Shown: positions 13,431 to 23,444 of the stretch, in pieces
Position numbering within the stretch: the stretch's first letter is position 1
Layout: each line of letters starts with the position of its first letter
Assembly: GCA_029959195.1 (NCBI GenBank)
Contig: CP114124.1
Location: forward strand, 372,001-436,000
DNA length: 64,000 bases
Source: Dictyophora rubrovolvata
Lineage: Eukaryota; Basidiomycota; Agaricomycetes; Phallales; Phallaceae
Direction of reading: 5' to 3'
The notes under the pieces: generated by a model
Databases searched by the model: none
Told to the model about the DNA's origin: nothing
Seen by the model: the letters and a program-made list of their open reading frames with translations, nothing else
Translations under genes and position numbers: made by a program

Positions 13431-14159
13431 TTAGAATTCACTGGAAACATTGTAGGGTTTAGCTGTAAAGAAAATCATTAGATAATATTATAGTTCAAGG
13501 CATTGACTTTCTACAATTTATGATATTGCAAAATCATATAATGACTAATACTCAGATCAAGGGATTCTAATTTCCTAAATTGTCAATATGCTACTCTTAT
13601 TATCTTAATCAAATTATCTGATGAGTTTTACTTATGTAAGCCTGTGAATAATTTTATCTATTCAGTAAAAATGTGTACAGAGTTAAACATATATTAGTAT
13701 CAATGATATTTAGAAATTATACAGAAACATTTACTTGACCATTTGTAAAAATAGTATTTTATTATAATTTAGATGCTATGGTAAACATTAAAGTTTTTTC
13801 CTGGGAAAACACTAATAATATAGTGATTTTAGGAAAATGTTAAGAAAACTCTAATATCACAAACTGTGACCTCAAGTTTTAATTATATATGAACTCAATA
13901 TTTTCCATGTCATCAAAATCATGATAGAATACTATATTCACAAGGAATTGAATAAACTTTTTTATATAATTTTCAAATGTGATCAATATTAATATAAGTT
14001 TTACTTTATATGCTGTTTAACTGAATAGAAAAAATTATGTATAGGCTTATATAACTAGAAATTATTATATAATTGAATCAAGATAATTATAGCAGTGTGC
14101 TGATAATTTTCTAACTCAGAATCCCCTAGTCTGAGTATTACTCATGAGGTGATTTTGCA
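13431..14159. other. Very AT-rich spacer, no gene recognised
   Basis: Strongly AT-rich, with no open frame of note, no terminal repeats I can define and no CpG-rich stretch. Probably decayed repeat sequence between two Gypsy fossils. Confidence 0.5.
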
Positions 14160-16290
14160 ATTTTGTAAATTGTTAATAGCCTATGCCTCCACCCATGATT
14201 TCATCAAGCTTTTCTTTTTGACTAAACCTTACAATGTCTCCAGTGATACACAGTAGAGGATGCAAGATGTATACTGAGAAGATGTGAAAGTTCCTTAGTA
14301 AAACAAGATACGAATCGTGACCCTCAATCTGAAATGATTTTCTTGGGTAGACAGACTGTGAAGCTTCCAAACATGCTGGAGATAGAGTGAGGCCAGACCT
14401 ATAGTGTCTATGGTAGTAAAGGTGGGAACAAAATGAACATGTTTGGTGAGGGAGTCTATAATAGATAAAGTTGTGTTGTATCTGTTTAATTCTGGGAGTT
14501 CCATAATAAAATTAACTGAAATAAATTCTCAAGGTCTAAAAGGAGTCTCAGTAGGGTGTAACTCGCCAAAAGGAGCATGTCGAGTGGGTTTAGTATGCAG
14601 GCACAGGTCACAAGCTTCCACGTACCACTGAATGTACCTCAAGATCCCTGGCCACCAAAATATCTGTGAAACTAACTCTAAGGTCTTGAAACAACTGGGA
14701 TGACCACTGATTTTCATATTATGGTGATGTTGAGTGATTTTACATTGTAAATCCTCAATGTTCGGGACATAGACCTTACTCTGATAGTAGATAATGTCCT
14801 GATCTTCTGCTCACTTGCTCATATGCACTGAGTTACCACCTAAAGCTCTGAGGGACTTGATGGCCTTAGAAACACTGTCCTTGTATTTACCTTCTCGATT
14901 CGTACCACAAATTTGGCATAGGAACTTGTCCTCCTCCCTTTTAAGGTAGAATGTTTACAACACATTGATGGCAAACATTTTAGGGTGAATTAGTATAATA
15001 CCCTGATTATCATCTTTGCTGGTGCCATGATTAGCACATTGTAAAAGGCCATTAGGTTTACCCATCGATTTACCAGATATATATTGTAAAGTGAAATTGA
15101 AATATGCAAGATAAACTGACCAATAAGCCTGATAACAATTTAAGGTCCAAGCTGTCATAAAGTATTCCAGATTCTTGTGATCTGTCTGAATATTGATAGG
15201 GTGACTTGTACCTTCCAAAAAATAATGTCATTCTTTCAAAGCGCAGATTATCACTAACATCTCCTTATCATGGATTTCATAATTATGTTCCACAGGACTT
15301 AACGATTTCTAGAAAAATGCGACCAGATGCCACTTATTATCCTCTGGTAGCGACTGTGACATTACTATACCTAATATGAAGTCAGAGCTATCCACTTCAA
15401 CACGATAAGGTTTTGAGGGATCGGAAATCAAGAGAACGGGAGCTAAAGTCATTGCATACTTGAGAGAATCCAAAGCCTGTTGACAAACATCATTCCAAAC
15501 AAACAAAACATCCTTCTTCGTCAAATTGAACATAGAATGAGTGATGTGGGAAAAATCCTTGATAAAATGATGGTAAAAGTTTGCGAACCCTGAAAATGAC
15601 TGTACCTCTGATGTTCTTTGGTACTGGCCAATCCCTAATCCTAGAGACCTTTGCAGGGTCCATCTCAATAGTGTTCTCAGAGATGCAGAGATGACAAGGC
15701 CAAGATACTCAATTTTAGTATGACAGAATTCATATTTCTCCACTTTGAGATACAGCTTATGTTCACGAAGTCTTTCCAAAATGTGACATGTGATACAGTC
15801 ATGTTCCTCCTGCGTTCTCGTGTAGATGAGGATATTGTTGATGTAGACTGTGACAACACCTTCCGTGATCATATCCTTGAAGATCTCATTTATCATTGTC
15901 TGAAAGGTTGCCAGGCTATTATTAGTGATACCAAAAAACATAACAAGGGGTTCAAATAATCTGCAATTTATATGAAATGTGGCCTTCCACTCATCGCCTT
16001 CCTTAATATGCACATTGTTGTACCCCTACCGGACATCTAGCTTAGTGGAATATTTAGCTTCTTGTAACTTGTTGATGAGTTCGGAAATTAGAGGCAGTGG
16101 ATACTAGTTTTTGATTGTCATCATGTTAAGAGCACAGTAATCTTGAATAAGATGGAGTAAGCCATCTTTCTTCTTAATAAAGAATACTGGGGATGCCATG
16201 GGAGATTTGAGGGGCAAATACGACCAGATTGGAGATTCTCTTCTAAAAAGATATCCAACTCTTTCTGCTCATTTAGTGAGAGGGGGTTAT
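14160..16290 (-). mobile_element. Gypsy (Ty3, chromovirus-like) LTR retrotransposon fossil, truncated
   Basis: Minus-strand internal region closely related to the element at 32.8-39.3 kb: the same RT, RNase H, integrase zinc-binding and integrase-core segments are recognisable in the same order. Gag, protease and the chromodomain end were not found, and no LTRs flank it. It is broken in at least a dozen places and clearly older than the 32.8-39.3 kb relative, with most CpG positions of that copy appearing here as TpG or CpA. Confidence 0.85.
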
Positions 16291-16544
16291 TGTTAAGTAC
16301 TGATACTCAGGTATCAATGACGCTTGTATAGATATTAATAATCATATCTAAGAACAATACAAATATCACCAGGGCATCGAGTATGACCTCAACCTAAGTG
16401 GGTTACTAATTGAGCCCTATTTTTGAATCAACCATCTGGTCAGAAAAACCTGGTTTAGGGGGTGCTTGAGTGCAAACTCTACTGCAAACTGCTATAATAA
16501 AGACCTTCCTGTAGAATGGGAAAAAAACTGCTCCAGTAAACCAC

Positions 16545-16780
16545 CTCACTATGTCCTCCAACTTCAAAGAAAGGGGTAGTAAGATTCTAGACCTTGATGC
16601 CAGAAATGAAGCAATAGAAATAGTAAAAATTACAGCAATTACTGCTAAACCAAAACCACAGTGGGCTCACATTACACACTGCCTAATAAATGCTAGTGCC
16701 GCAAATAAAATTAGACACAATGACAATGGTGTTACTGAAAATTTCTTCCTGAAAACTTGGCATGCAAAGGATATACCCTG
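16545..16780 (+). mobile_element. LINE (Tad-like) ORF2 fragment
   Basis: A short open segment reads LDARNEAIEIVKITAITAKPKPQWAHI...ENFFLKTWH. This resembles the region between endonuclease and reverse transcriptase of basidiomycete LINEs (LDARNEA..., NPFIQTW). It has no start or end of its own and abuts the small-protein copy at 16781, so it is a fragment. The 255 bp before it (16291-16544) hold nothing I recognise. Confidence 0.55.
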
Positions 16781-17041
16781 TAGATAAGCCACAAGTTTGT
16801 ATGAATGTCCTTTTACTCTGATATAATATTGGTCATATAAATGGAGTATTGGCGGTAACCTTAAATTATCATAGTAGAGTGTATTCTGGATGTACCCGTC
16901 ATGAAAGGGTAGCAAGGTTTCTTCATCAACATCAATTAGTCCTTTTTGACAGAGGACATATTCTCGTATGACAGTTTTGAAGTTGCCATGTGGGCAATGG
17001 GATGATGACATGGAGTAGGAGGCTGTGAGGTTGATCATCAT
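16781..17041 (-). pseudogene. Small-protein family SPF, b-type copy (partial)
   Basis: The minus-strand frame reads REYVLCQKGLIDVDEETLLPF, then TLYYDNLRL, LHLYDQYYIRVKG and YKLVAYLQG. It aligns with the b-type copy at 20056-20634 (EIDVDPSTMLP, IPYDDLEI, LTLYERTNVNV, YEFVEFLST). The C-terminal third is lost where the LINE fragment begins, and no certain start exists (ATG at 17041 is possible). It lies downstream of the a-type copy at 17221-17817 on the same strand, mirroring the a-then-b order at 19318-20634. Function unknown. Confidence 0.6.
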
Positions 17042-17220
17042 AGTAACAAATGGATAGAGTAAGGCTGAAGAAACTTAGAACTCCAAAACAAGAAGAGACC
17101 AGATAATTAAAATAGAAGTATGTCAGTATTCGTTCTTTTTGTTCATTATTATGTTCCAAAACTGATCAGACTCGTTCTAGGAATCCAGAACAAACATGTC
17201 AAAGTGTGCATATTGTTTGT

Positions 17221-17817
17221 TGATATCAAGGAGGGTGTATTGTTAATTCGGAAGAAGTCGGGGATTGGGGAGGTGAATTGTTATTAGATGATGAGTTTGT
17301 TGGTTCTTTTAGAAGGGGATTGGCAGGTCGATAGAATCCTAAGACCAGTTGATGATTGCATGATGATAAAATCCATCAACTGGGAATGTCCAGGACCATT
17401 ATCATGTATTCTAACCCAACTTGTGTCATTAACTAGAAACAGTATGAATCTTGTAGAGCTGATTCTGGTGTAGAATAAACATGAGTAACTGTAAACCATC
17501 TTAATTCCTTCTCTATTGTAGACTTCTCTTCCAAATGCCAAGAAGGGGTGTATGATATCTGAACTTCAACATTTATAGATATTTCGGGGAACCTTATGTG
17601 AGTAGACTGGAAGTAGAGTCGCGGGGTCAATTTGGAGGATAGGTGTTGGTGAATAATAAGTGAATAAAGTAGTCTTGATATCCAGATCATGAGTATGAGG
17701 ACTATCATGAGTATAACGAAATAACAGAGGGATAACATCTTGGGGAGATTCTTGGGTGTCTGGGGAAGAAGTAGGGTGTTTGATTGTAAGCGTAGAGGAG
17801 AGATGAAGATTGAACAT
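17221..17817 (-). pseudogene. Small-protein family SPF, a-type copy, decayed
   Basis: Homologous to the open a-type gene at 19318-19950: HDLDIKTTLF, LQIDPATLLP, EKELRWFTVTHVYSTPESALQDSY, LMTQVGLEYMIMVLDIPS and FYRPANPLL match YDLDLHTTLY, LDIDEETYLP, EERLDWFTIINVYSTPESAVKDSY, LVTQEGFEFTFLVLDVPS and PYRPANLVP. The copy has a frame change in the middle and at least two in-frame stops, so it is not a working gene. It starts at the ATG at 17817 and the similarity ends near 17221. It is not recognised as any known family. Confidence 0.7.
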
Positions 17818-17934
17818 TTTATTGTTATCTGAATGAGGGAATTTGGGTAAGTTGGTAGTTGGTTTTCTTGAAAGGGAGGATTTGAATGTCTGCTTTGGAT
17901 AAGCAACCCAATCACCAAATGGGGAAGGTTTTGG

Positions 17935-18027
17935 TGTGTGACACCATTCCCATCAGAGCCATGGCCTAGGCCCCAGCTAAAGTCCGGGACCAGCCTGTAT
18001 CTGCACCCAGTCCATGAACCAAGGGTC
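17935..18027 (+). repeat. LTR-B family, internal fragment
   Basis: About 90 bp matching the middle of LTR-B (CCCATCAGAGCCATGGCC, GGGACCAGCC, CAGTCCATGAACCAAGGG). Neither LTR end is present. A nearby pair of short words (TGTGTGACACC at about 17936, TGTGACACCACTT at about 18083) may belong to a further decayed element. 18028-18289 holds nothing else I recognise. Confidence 0.55.
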
Positions 18028-18289
18028 ACACACTGTAATGGTTTGGATTATTAATAAGGCCCTAGGTTTGGTGCATGTCACAGTGTGACACCACTTGTAG
18101 AGTGGTGTGACTTTTTTGTTTTTTTTTTTAGTTGAGTTAATGGCTACAGACAAATAATTTACCTCTCCAGCTACAGCTTGTGTTTATGGAGTTAAAACCA
18201 TAATAAAGAAAAGAATATAAAAGTATTCATAAAGGCATATTATAATAGAGTGAGCCAACTGGAGAAAATGCTTTTATACATAGAATGTG

Positions 18290-19190
18290 GAGCTTGATAG
18301 GTTAATACCCATTAAAAACTCCCTAATCTCACTCTTTGCTGGGAAATGGGTCTGGGAGAGGTCAAGGATGGGTCTCCATGTATAGCAGACTTTGATGTAG
18401 TTTGTGTGTTTTTTGGGAAAGAGCAAGGAGTTAGATGCTATGAAGTTATAGTGTATTCTTCTACATATGGTGTCTCTCCATTTTATGATTTCTTTTCCAG
18501 CTGGTTTCTTTTCTGGCACTCAATGGTTTTTCCAGCTTAGATAAGCGCTCTCTGTCGAGATTATACACTTTATTCTTTCTTTTTGATCTGGATTTTGTCC
18601 ATCCTTCTCAAAGTGGGGTTAGAGGAGATGTTACTGCTGAGGATGGTATCTAGTGCATTCTCACATATGGTGGTATCTGCTTTTTGCAGGAGGTTTTCAG
18701 TGAGTTTCCATATTATATCTTGTTCATTTTCTGTGCACTGAGAGAGGCAGTGATCCATTGACATTGCAGACACATTGCTCTCTCTGCCATATTAGGAATT
18801 TGTAGCCAGTTTTTACTGATTCTATGGACACTGTGTATGGATTTCCATAGGAAGGAACTTCTTTGCTTAGGTCCTGGGACTTTATGCTTCTCCAGATGGT
18901 TTCATTTGTTGGGACTATTTTGTTGGTGTTGGATAAGACTTACTGTATTCTGTTTAGATTATCTGATGTAGTCTCTAATTGTTTTTTTCCTGCTTGCTAT
19001 GATGGTTTTGTATGCTCTTGATTGAGTGACTGATGCTAACATCATACCAGTTAGGGCTACACTCAGATCTATCTGTAGATTCACTTTGTCTACAATATCT
19101 CTCTGCACCAATAACAGCTAGAGTGTCAGCCCCTTTATTTCCTTGGACACCACTGTGTCCTTTCACTTTGGTGAAGATGGTTTTCACTGT
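18290..19190 (-). mobile_element. LINE (Tad-like) fragment: RNase H end and C-terminal zinc-binding region
   Basis: Minus-strand pieces: FTKVKGHSGVQGNKGADTLAVIGAERY, the end of a LINE RNase H domain, then SSFLWKSIHSVHRISKNW, NMAERAMC and MDHCLSQCTENEQDIIWKLTENLL, the zinc-binding region that follows RNase H in fungal LINEs. Several stops and frame changes separate the pieces. The 5' part with endonuclease and RT is absent, as in a typical 5'-truncated LINE insertion. No poly-A tract was identified. Confidence 0.7.
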
Positions 19191-19317
19191 GCGTTGTCGC
19201 GCACCAAAATCTTCCTAATAAGGAAATGTTCCGATTTTTGGTTCAAAGCGGAGTTTCAAACTACCAAAAACTTAACCGATACACCACAGCTTCTCGAAAT
19301 CAAAACCCTTATGAAAA

Positions 19318-19950
19318 ATGGCCGCATGTTCATTTCACTATACATCATCAATCTCTTTGCCCATTCCAGCATCTCCCACCGAGTCATTACCCCCCTCTGA
19401 CGATGAATCTATATCACCTTTTCGTTTTTCGCCTTCCAGTCCAAGGACATACGATTTGGATCTGCATACGACTCTTTATATCTATAGTTCCCAATATGCG
19501 AGTCTCGACATCGACGAAGAAACGTACCTCCCGAAGTTCCCTCCACCTCTTATTATTCGTCAATGCAGAAGTTCGGATTTGGTTCACCCCAGTCTCATGT
19601 TTGGAGAAAAGGTTTATATCGAGGAACGATTAGACTGGTTTACAATTATCAACGTTTATTCTACACCCGAATCAGCCGTTAAAGACTCATATCGGATTTG
19701 GTTAGTGACACAAGAAGGGTTCGAATTTACATTCCTGGTTCTAGATGTGCCAAGTTGTTGGGTTGTCATGAAAAACATAAAAACGCAAAAACATAGCCCA
19801 TATAGACCAGCCAATCTTGTTCCTGTAGATCCTCAAATGTCTCGTTTTTCACCCCATTCGCCAGAACCAATATCTCTCCCCTCTTCTCCATCCAAACGAT
19901 CCTTCCAAAAGATCCGACGTGTTTGCTCAAACCTTCTTGGACAAAATTAG
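19318..19950 (+). CDS. Small-protein family SPF, a-type, intact single-exon gene
   Basis: Encodes 210 aa with no family I recognise. A Ser/Pro/Thr-rich N-terminus (about residues 10-50) is followed by a conserved core: YDLDLHTTLYIY, LDIDEETYLPKF, EKVYIEERLDWFTIINVYSTPES, SYRIWLVTQEGFEFTFLVLDVPS (about residues 45-155). A basic Ser/Pro-rich tail ends RSFQKIRRVCSNLL. There is no signal peptide or membrane helix. The start is the ATG at 19318; an overlapping ATG at 19311 opens a different, short frame. Related copies lie at 17221, 16781, 20056, 22245 and 31461, so this is a locally multiplied family. It is AT-balanced and retains CpG, unlike neighbouring fossils. It could be a host orphan gene or cargo of a mobile element. 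Confidence 0.65.
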   Translation: MAACSFHYTSSISLPIPASPTESLPPSDDESISPFRFSPSSPRTYDLDLHTTLYIYSSQYASLDIDEETYLPKFPPPLIIRQCRSSDLVHPSLMFGEKVYIEERLDWFTIINVYSTPESAVKDSYRIWLVTQEGFEFTFLVLDVPSCWVVMKNIKTQKHSPYRPANLVPVDPQMSRFSPHSPEPISLPSSPSKRSFQKIRRVCSNLLGQN

Positions 19951-20055
19951 GACAAAAGGCTTGATTAGGATAAGCGATTAGATTTGTATTTCATCTCCTT
20001 CTTTCTTTTTGGACATTTCATTAGCACTTAAAAATTTTGGTTAACTCATATCATC

Positions 20056-20634
20056 ATGTAGGACAATAACGATACTCCTACTTCCCCTATTCCCCTTTTT
20101 CAACTCCCTTTCTTCCCTTTTGAATATCGTTCTTCTCTCAGATTCGGACCCAACCCTAATTTCCTCTCACAACTTCGCGTTTACAATACTCTTGTTTCTG
20201 AAATTGATGTCGACCCCTCCACAATGCTTCCGATTACTCCACAGCCACTAATGGAGATTACTATTCCTTATGACGATCTGGAGATAGGATATCCACGAGC
20301 TTTAACCCTGTACGAACGAACCAACGTCAATGTCATGGACGAATCGTATGAGTTTGTTGAGTTCCTTTCAACAAATCGTCAAGAAGAATCAATCTGGAGA
20401 CTGGTCTTTCATCATCAATTTCGAAGTTATACTCAATTCTTATTCATAGACACACCCCTATCTGCCATCCCATCCCCTCCCGACTACTCTGTTGGAAATC
20501 AAACCCTCCCTTCCTATTCCGATCTCCAATCCAATCTCGTTCAAGATCTGGTATTGTTAAGCGTTGCCATAGCCATTATTATTGCGCCACAGCCACGAAG
20601 AAGAAGATCTCGTCAACAAGAACCAGATCAGTAA
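20056..20634 (+). CDS. Small-protein family SPF, b-type (start uncertain)
   Basis: The frame is open from 20062 to the stop at 20632-20634. Core blocks LRVYNTLVSEIDVDPSTMLP, IPYDDLEIGYP, LTLYERTNVNVMDESYEFVEFLST and SIWRLVFHHQFRSYTQFLFIDTP match the a-type core. A hydrophobic stretch LVLLSVAIAIIIAP followed by RRRR near the C-terminus could anchor the protein in a membrane. The natural ATG at 20056 is followed directly by TAG. So either an intron ends at that TAG with an upstream first exon I could not find, or translation starts at the ATG at 20224 (136 aa), or the gene has lost its start. Lies about 100 bp after the a-type gene. Function unknown. Confidence 0.5.
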
Positions 20635-20896
20635 GAAGTTTGGGATGGTAAGATTATAGTTTTGGGTAAGAGGTAGCGCGAGAAGTGCCAGATGGTGATT
20701 TTGGTAAAGCTATGCTGGGAATCCGGTTTCATCGTCTTCTTTTGATCTCTTTTTGTTTCTCTTTTGTTTCTCTTTTTGTTTCAACATATTTCTCCTATTC
20801 CCCCTAACCACATATGTGATTCCCCTTTTTTTTAATTGTATCCTCCATTGTTTTCTCCTTTTTCTTTTGTTTCTTTGTTCTCTTTTTGTTTCCTTT

Positions 20897-21459
20897 TGTT
20901 ATCATGATGAATGACGAGTGATCATTCCGCTTTCCTTTATGTTTCCAAACGGTATAAATACTGCATGTAAATACATGTAACAGCAGCAATCTACCGGAAC
21001 GGTTGTCTCAAGTTTAGTTCAGTTTAAGTCAAGCTCAAGTCAAGTTTCGTCTCTAGTCTATTTCTATGCTCACGTCTATTTCTTTGGATTACTCTGAGTG
21101 AGGCCTCGGAGTATAAACTCAACGATTTGTATTGTCGTTGAAGCCTTACTAACTTTAAAACAGATTATCATCGCTGTATTATCGACGGCGTATTGACTCA
21201 CCATTTTTATCGCAACTCACATTTATCGTCCCCCTCACACACACACGATCTTAGGATCATCATTTTTTTGTTGTTATTGGTTTTATATCAATGCACACAC
21301 ACTCACTAAATATCATATTATTCCCCCACCCTCCTCCTTACAAAATCAGCACCAGGACCCGCTCCACGGAGACTAGACAGCCTCAAACAAAATATCTTCG
21401 TAGTTTTTCCGATTGTATATATAGCTACAACATTTAGCTATTATCTTCGGATCGTTACA
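20897..21459 (+). repeat. LTR-like repeat C, copy 1
   Basis: 563 bp from TGTTATCATG to TCGGATCGTTACA, so TG...CA ended, with a TATA box (GGTATAAATA, about 20951) in the middle as in a retroelement LTR. It is repeated at 22703-23285 in the same orientation. No target duplication is visible (flanks CCTTT and GCGTA). It lies about 260 bp after the b-type gene in both copies, so the block gene-plus-repeat was probably duplicated together. Confidence 0.55.
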
Positions 21460-22244
21460 GCGTATTCTTAGGTTGGCTGTTAATGGGATGAGTAGGTTTG
21501 TATTTTAGATTGTTGGTCTATCACATATATTGGGAATCTATCAGGATGGTCAATGGGGGTGTTTTGAACAAAGTATAGTATTGCTTATATGCCACTTATC
21601 TGATATTTTTATTTCTTTCATTGTTTTTGCCATATCCCAGCACCAACTTTGATGTTTAGGTGGCCATTTGGCAGGAGCCATCTGTATAAGCTTATACTAG
21701 GATGACAGGTCTGATTTGTGGGTGAGTCACAGTGGTATGTTTGGGTGGAAGGTTGTTTGCTTGTAAAAATTCAGTATGTTTACTCAATTCCTGTGGTTTT
21801 GTTTATAGGGTTGAATTGATGAGATTTTTGATTACTCTCTAGGTTTACTGTAGTGGAGTTTGATAGGGCCCAGGTATGAAGTAAGAGGTTGGGTGTTACA
21901 GATTCCATTTAGGGGGAATTTTGGCTAATAGATTTTGTGCTGCTCTAGACTATGTGGAGTTTTACAACTGGTTTGTTTAAGGTCTCTCTACATGTTGGGC
22001 ATCTGTACTTGTTTGTATGTTTGTGCGAGCACACAAAGACTTTTGTAATAGGTTGCCTGTCAATGACACTCTGTGGGTGTTTCTTAAGCAGGTGAATTCT
22101 TTCCTATTCCAGGCTATTTTTTGATTCATTAGGCCTATGGTGGTACGAGACTGGCATATCCTTGCATGTCTCTACACTTATATTAAGGCCATCGACTAAA
22201 GTTATATTTTTTGGCTACTTTAAGCATTTAATGGATGGTGGGAT
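21460..22244. other. Spacer between two C repeats, unrecognised
   Basis: No gene supported. The minus strand near 21950-22080 reads HTNKYRCPTCRETLNKPVVKLH, which resembles a zinc-finger fragment (C-x2-C...H), but the frame is broken on both sides and I cannot assign it to a family. Confidence 0.35.
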
Positions 22245-22451
22245 GAGATGCATCAGGATGGACAGCTATCATGGCAACTCATCTTCCAACAATCTGTGCT
22301 TTTAGCCAGACAAGTTCTTTTCCTTGATGCCTCTTTAGATGTATTTCCATACCCTCCCAGTTTCTATTCCAATCCTCCCAATCCCCTAATACCATCCCCT
22401 CTCTACAAAGCAACAAATTCAGTAACATTTTACTTGCTGACAAGTAGATGA
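22245..22451 (+). pseudogene. Small-protein family SPF, b-type C-terminal fragment
   Basis: The frame reads LSWQLIFQQSVLLARQVLFLDASLDVFPYPPSFYS and ends in YLLTSR and a stop. It matches SIWRLVFHHQFRSYTQFLFIDTPLSAIPSPPDYS of the copy at 20056-20634. The first two thirds of the gene are missing. It is followed at about 250 bp by the second C repeat, as the full copy is followed by the first. Confidence 0.6.
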
Positions 22452-22702
22452 CCTCGACCAATGGAAGAAGAGGATGTACGACTCATAAAGAGGAGAAGAG
22501 TAAGAGATTAGGAAAATAGAGGAATCATCGCTGTGGCAGTATAGTGTGAAAATGGTAGAAAGGAGAGTATTGCTTTTCTTCCAAATTGGGACTGTTTGTG
22601 TTTGTTGTACTTCTATTTCCTCCTTAACATTCCTCATCACTTATTGTTCTTCTCTCCAATTGTAACCCTCCCTCCCTTTTTCTTCCTTTCCTTCCCTCTT
22701 AT

Positions 22703-23285
22703 TGTTTCATGAAAAAGGTTTACAATTCTTTATTGTTAAAACTCCTAAAATTTCCAAAAATATTTCTTTTGTTCAGAACGGTATAAATAAATACATGTAA
22801 CAGCAGCAATCTACCAGAATGGTTGTCTCACAGTTTAGTCTAAGTTCAAGTCAAGTTTCATCTCTAGTCTTTTTCTACACTCATATCTTTGTCTTTGGAT
22901 TACTCTGAGTGAGGTCTCGGAGTATAAACTCAATGATTCGTATTATTGTTGAAGCCTTATTAACTTTTAAACAGATTTCTATCACTGTTTTATCGACAGC
23001 AACACATTTATTGTCACTTCATTGTTTCACATATATCATCCCCCTCGCATACGCACACCCAGTCTTAGTATCATTGTTGTTGTTGTGTTTGTTGTTGTAG
23101 TTGAATCAACATTGACACATACACTCCCTCACCACTATATCCTATTTTATTCCCCCACCCTCCTCTTATGAAATCAGCACCAGGACCCACTCCACAGAGA
23201 CTAGATGACCTCAATCAAATATCTTTGTAGTTTTCCAATCATATATTTAGCTACGACATTTAGCTATTATCTTCGGATCGTTACA
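22703..23285 (+). repeat. LTR-like repeat C, copy 2
   Basis: 583 bp matching 20897-21459 in the same direction: TGTTTCATGA start, GGTATAAATA, CAGCAGCAATCTACC, GGATTACTCTGAGTGAGG, CAGCACCAGGACCC, and the end TCGGATCGTTACA. Divergence is mostly C/T and G/A changes. The flanks do not form a target duplication with each other or with copy 1. Confidence 0.6.
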
Positions 23286-23288
23286 ACA

Positions 23289-23444
23289 GGCACTCAGCAC
23301 CGCTCAAGAGAGAAAATGGAAAACGAAGATAATGGGGAAAATGAGGAATGGGATATAATATGAGAAATGTGAGGATACATAAAATAAGCAAGGACCAATG
23401 ATAAACATAGAGAAATGAGGAGACAGCACTAGCATACCCTGACA
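23289..23444 (-). repeat. LTR-B family, truncated copy
   Basis: Reverse orientation, ending CTAGCATACCCTGACA at 23444 (the TGTCAGGG end) and running back to GGCACTCAGCACC at 23289, where it abuts the C repeat. The hairpin half of the LTR is missing. Confidence 0.65.

Noticed and set aside
19318-20634. The a- and b-type small proteins as exons of one gene
   Set aside because: The a-type has its own stop, and the donor I tested (GTG at 19918) gives a stop in the joined frame; kept as an open question but not annotated.
21950-22080. Zinc-finger protein or KDZ-type transposase on the minus strand
   Set aside because: Only one C-x2-C...H stretch is readable; the frame breaks on both sides and no further motif supports a family.
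20897-23285. The two C repeats as 5' and 3' LTRs of a single retrotransposon
   Set aside because: No target duplication joins the outer flanks (CCTTT versus ACAGG), the internal region has no retroelement genes or primer-binding site, and gene fragments precede both copies, which fits a block duplication better.
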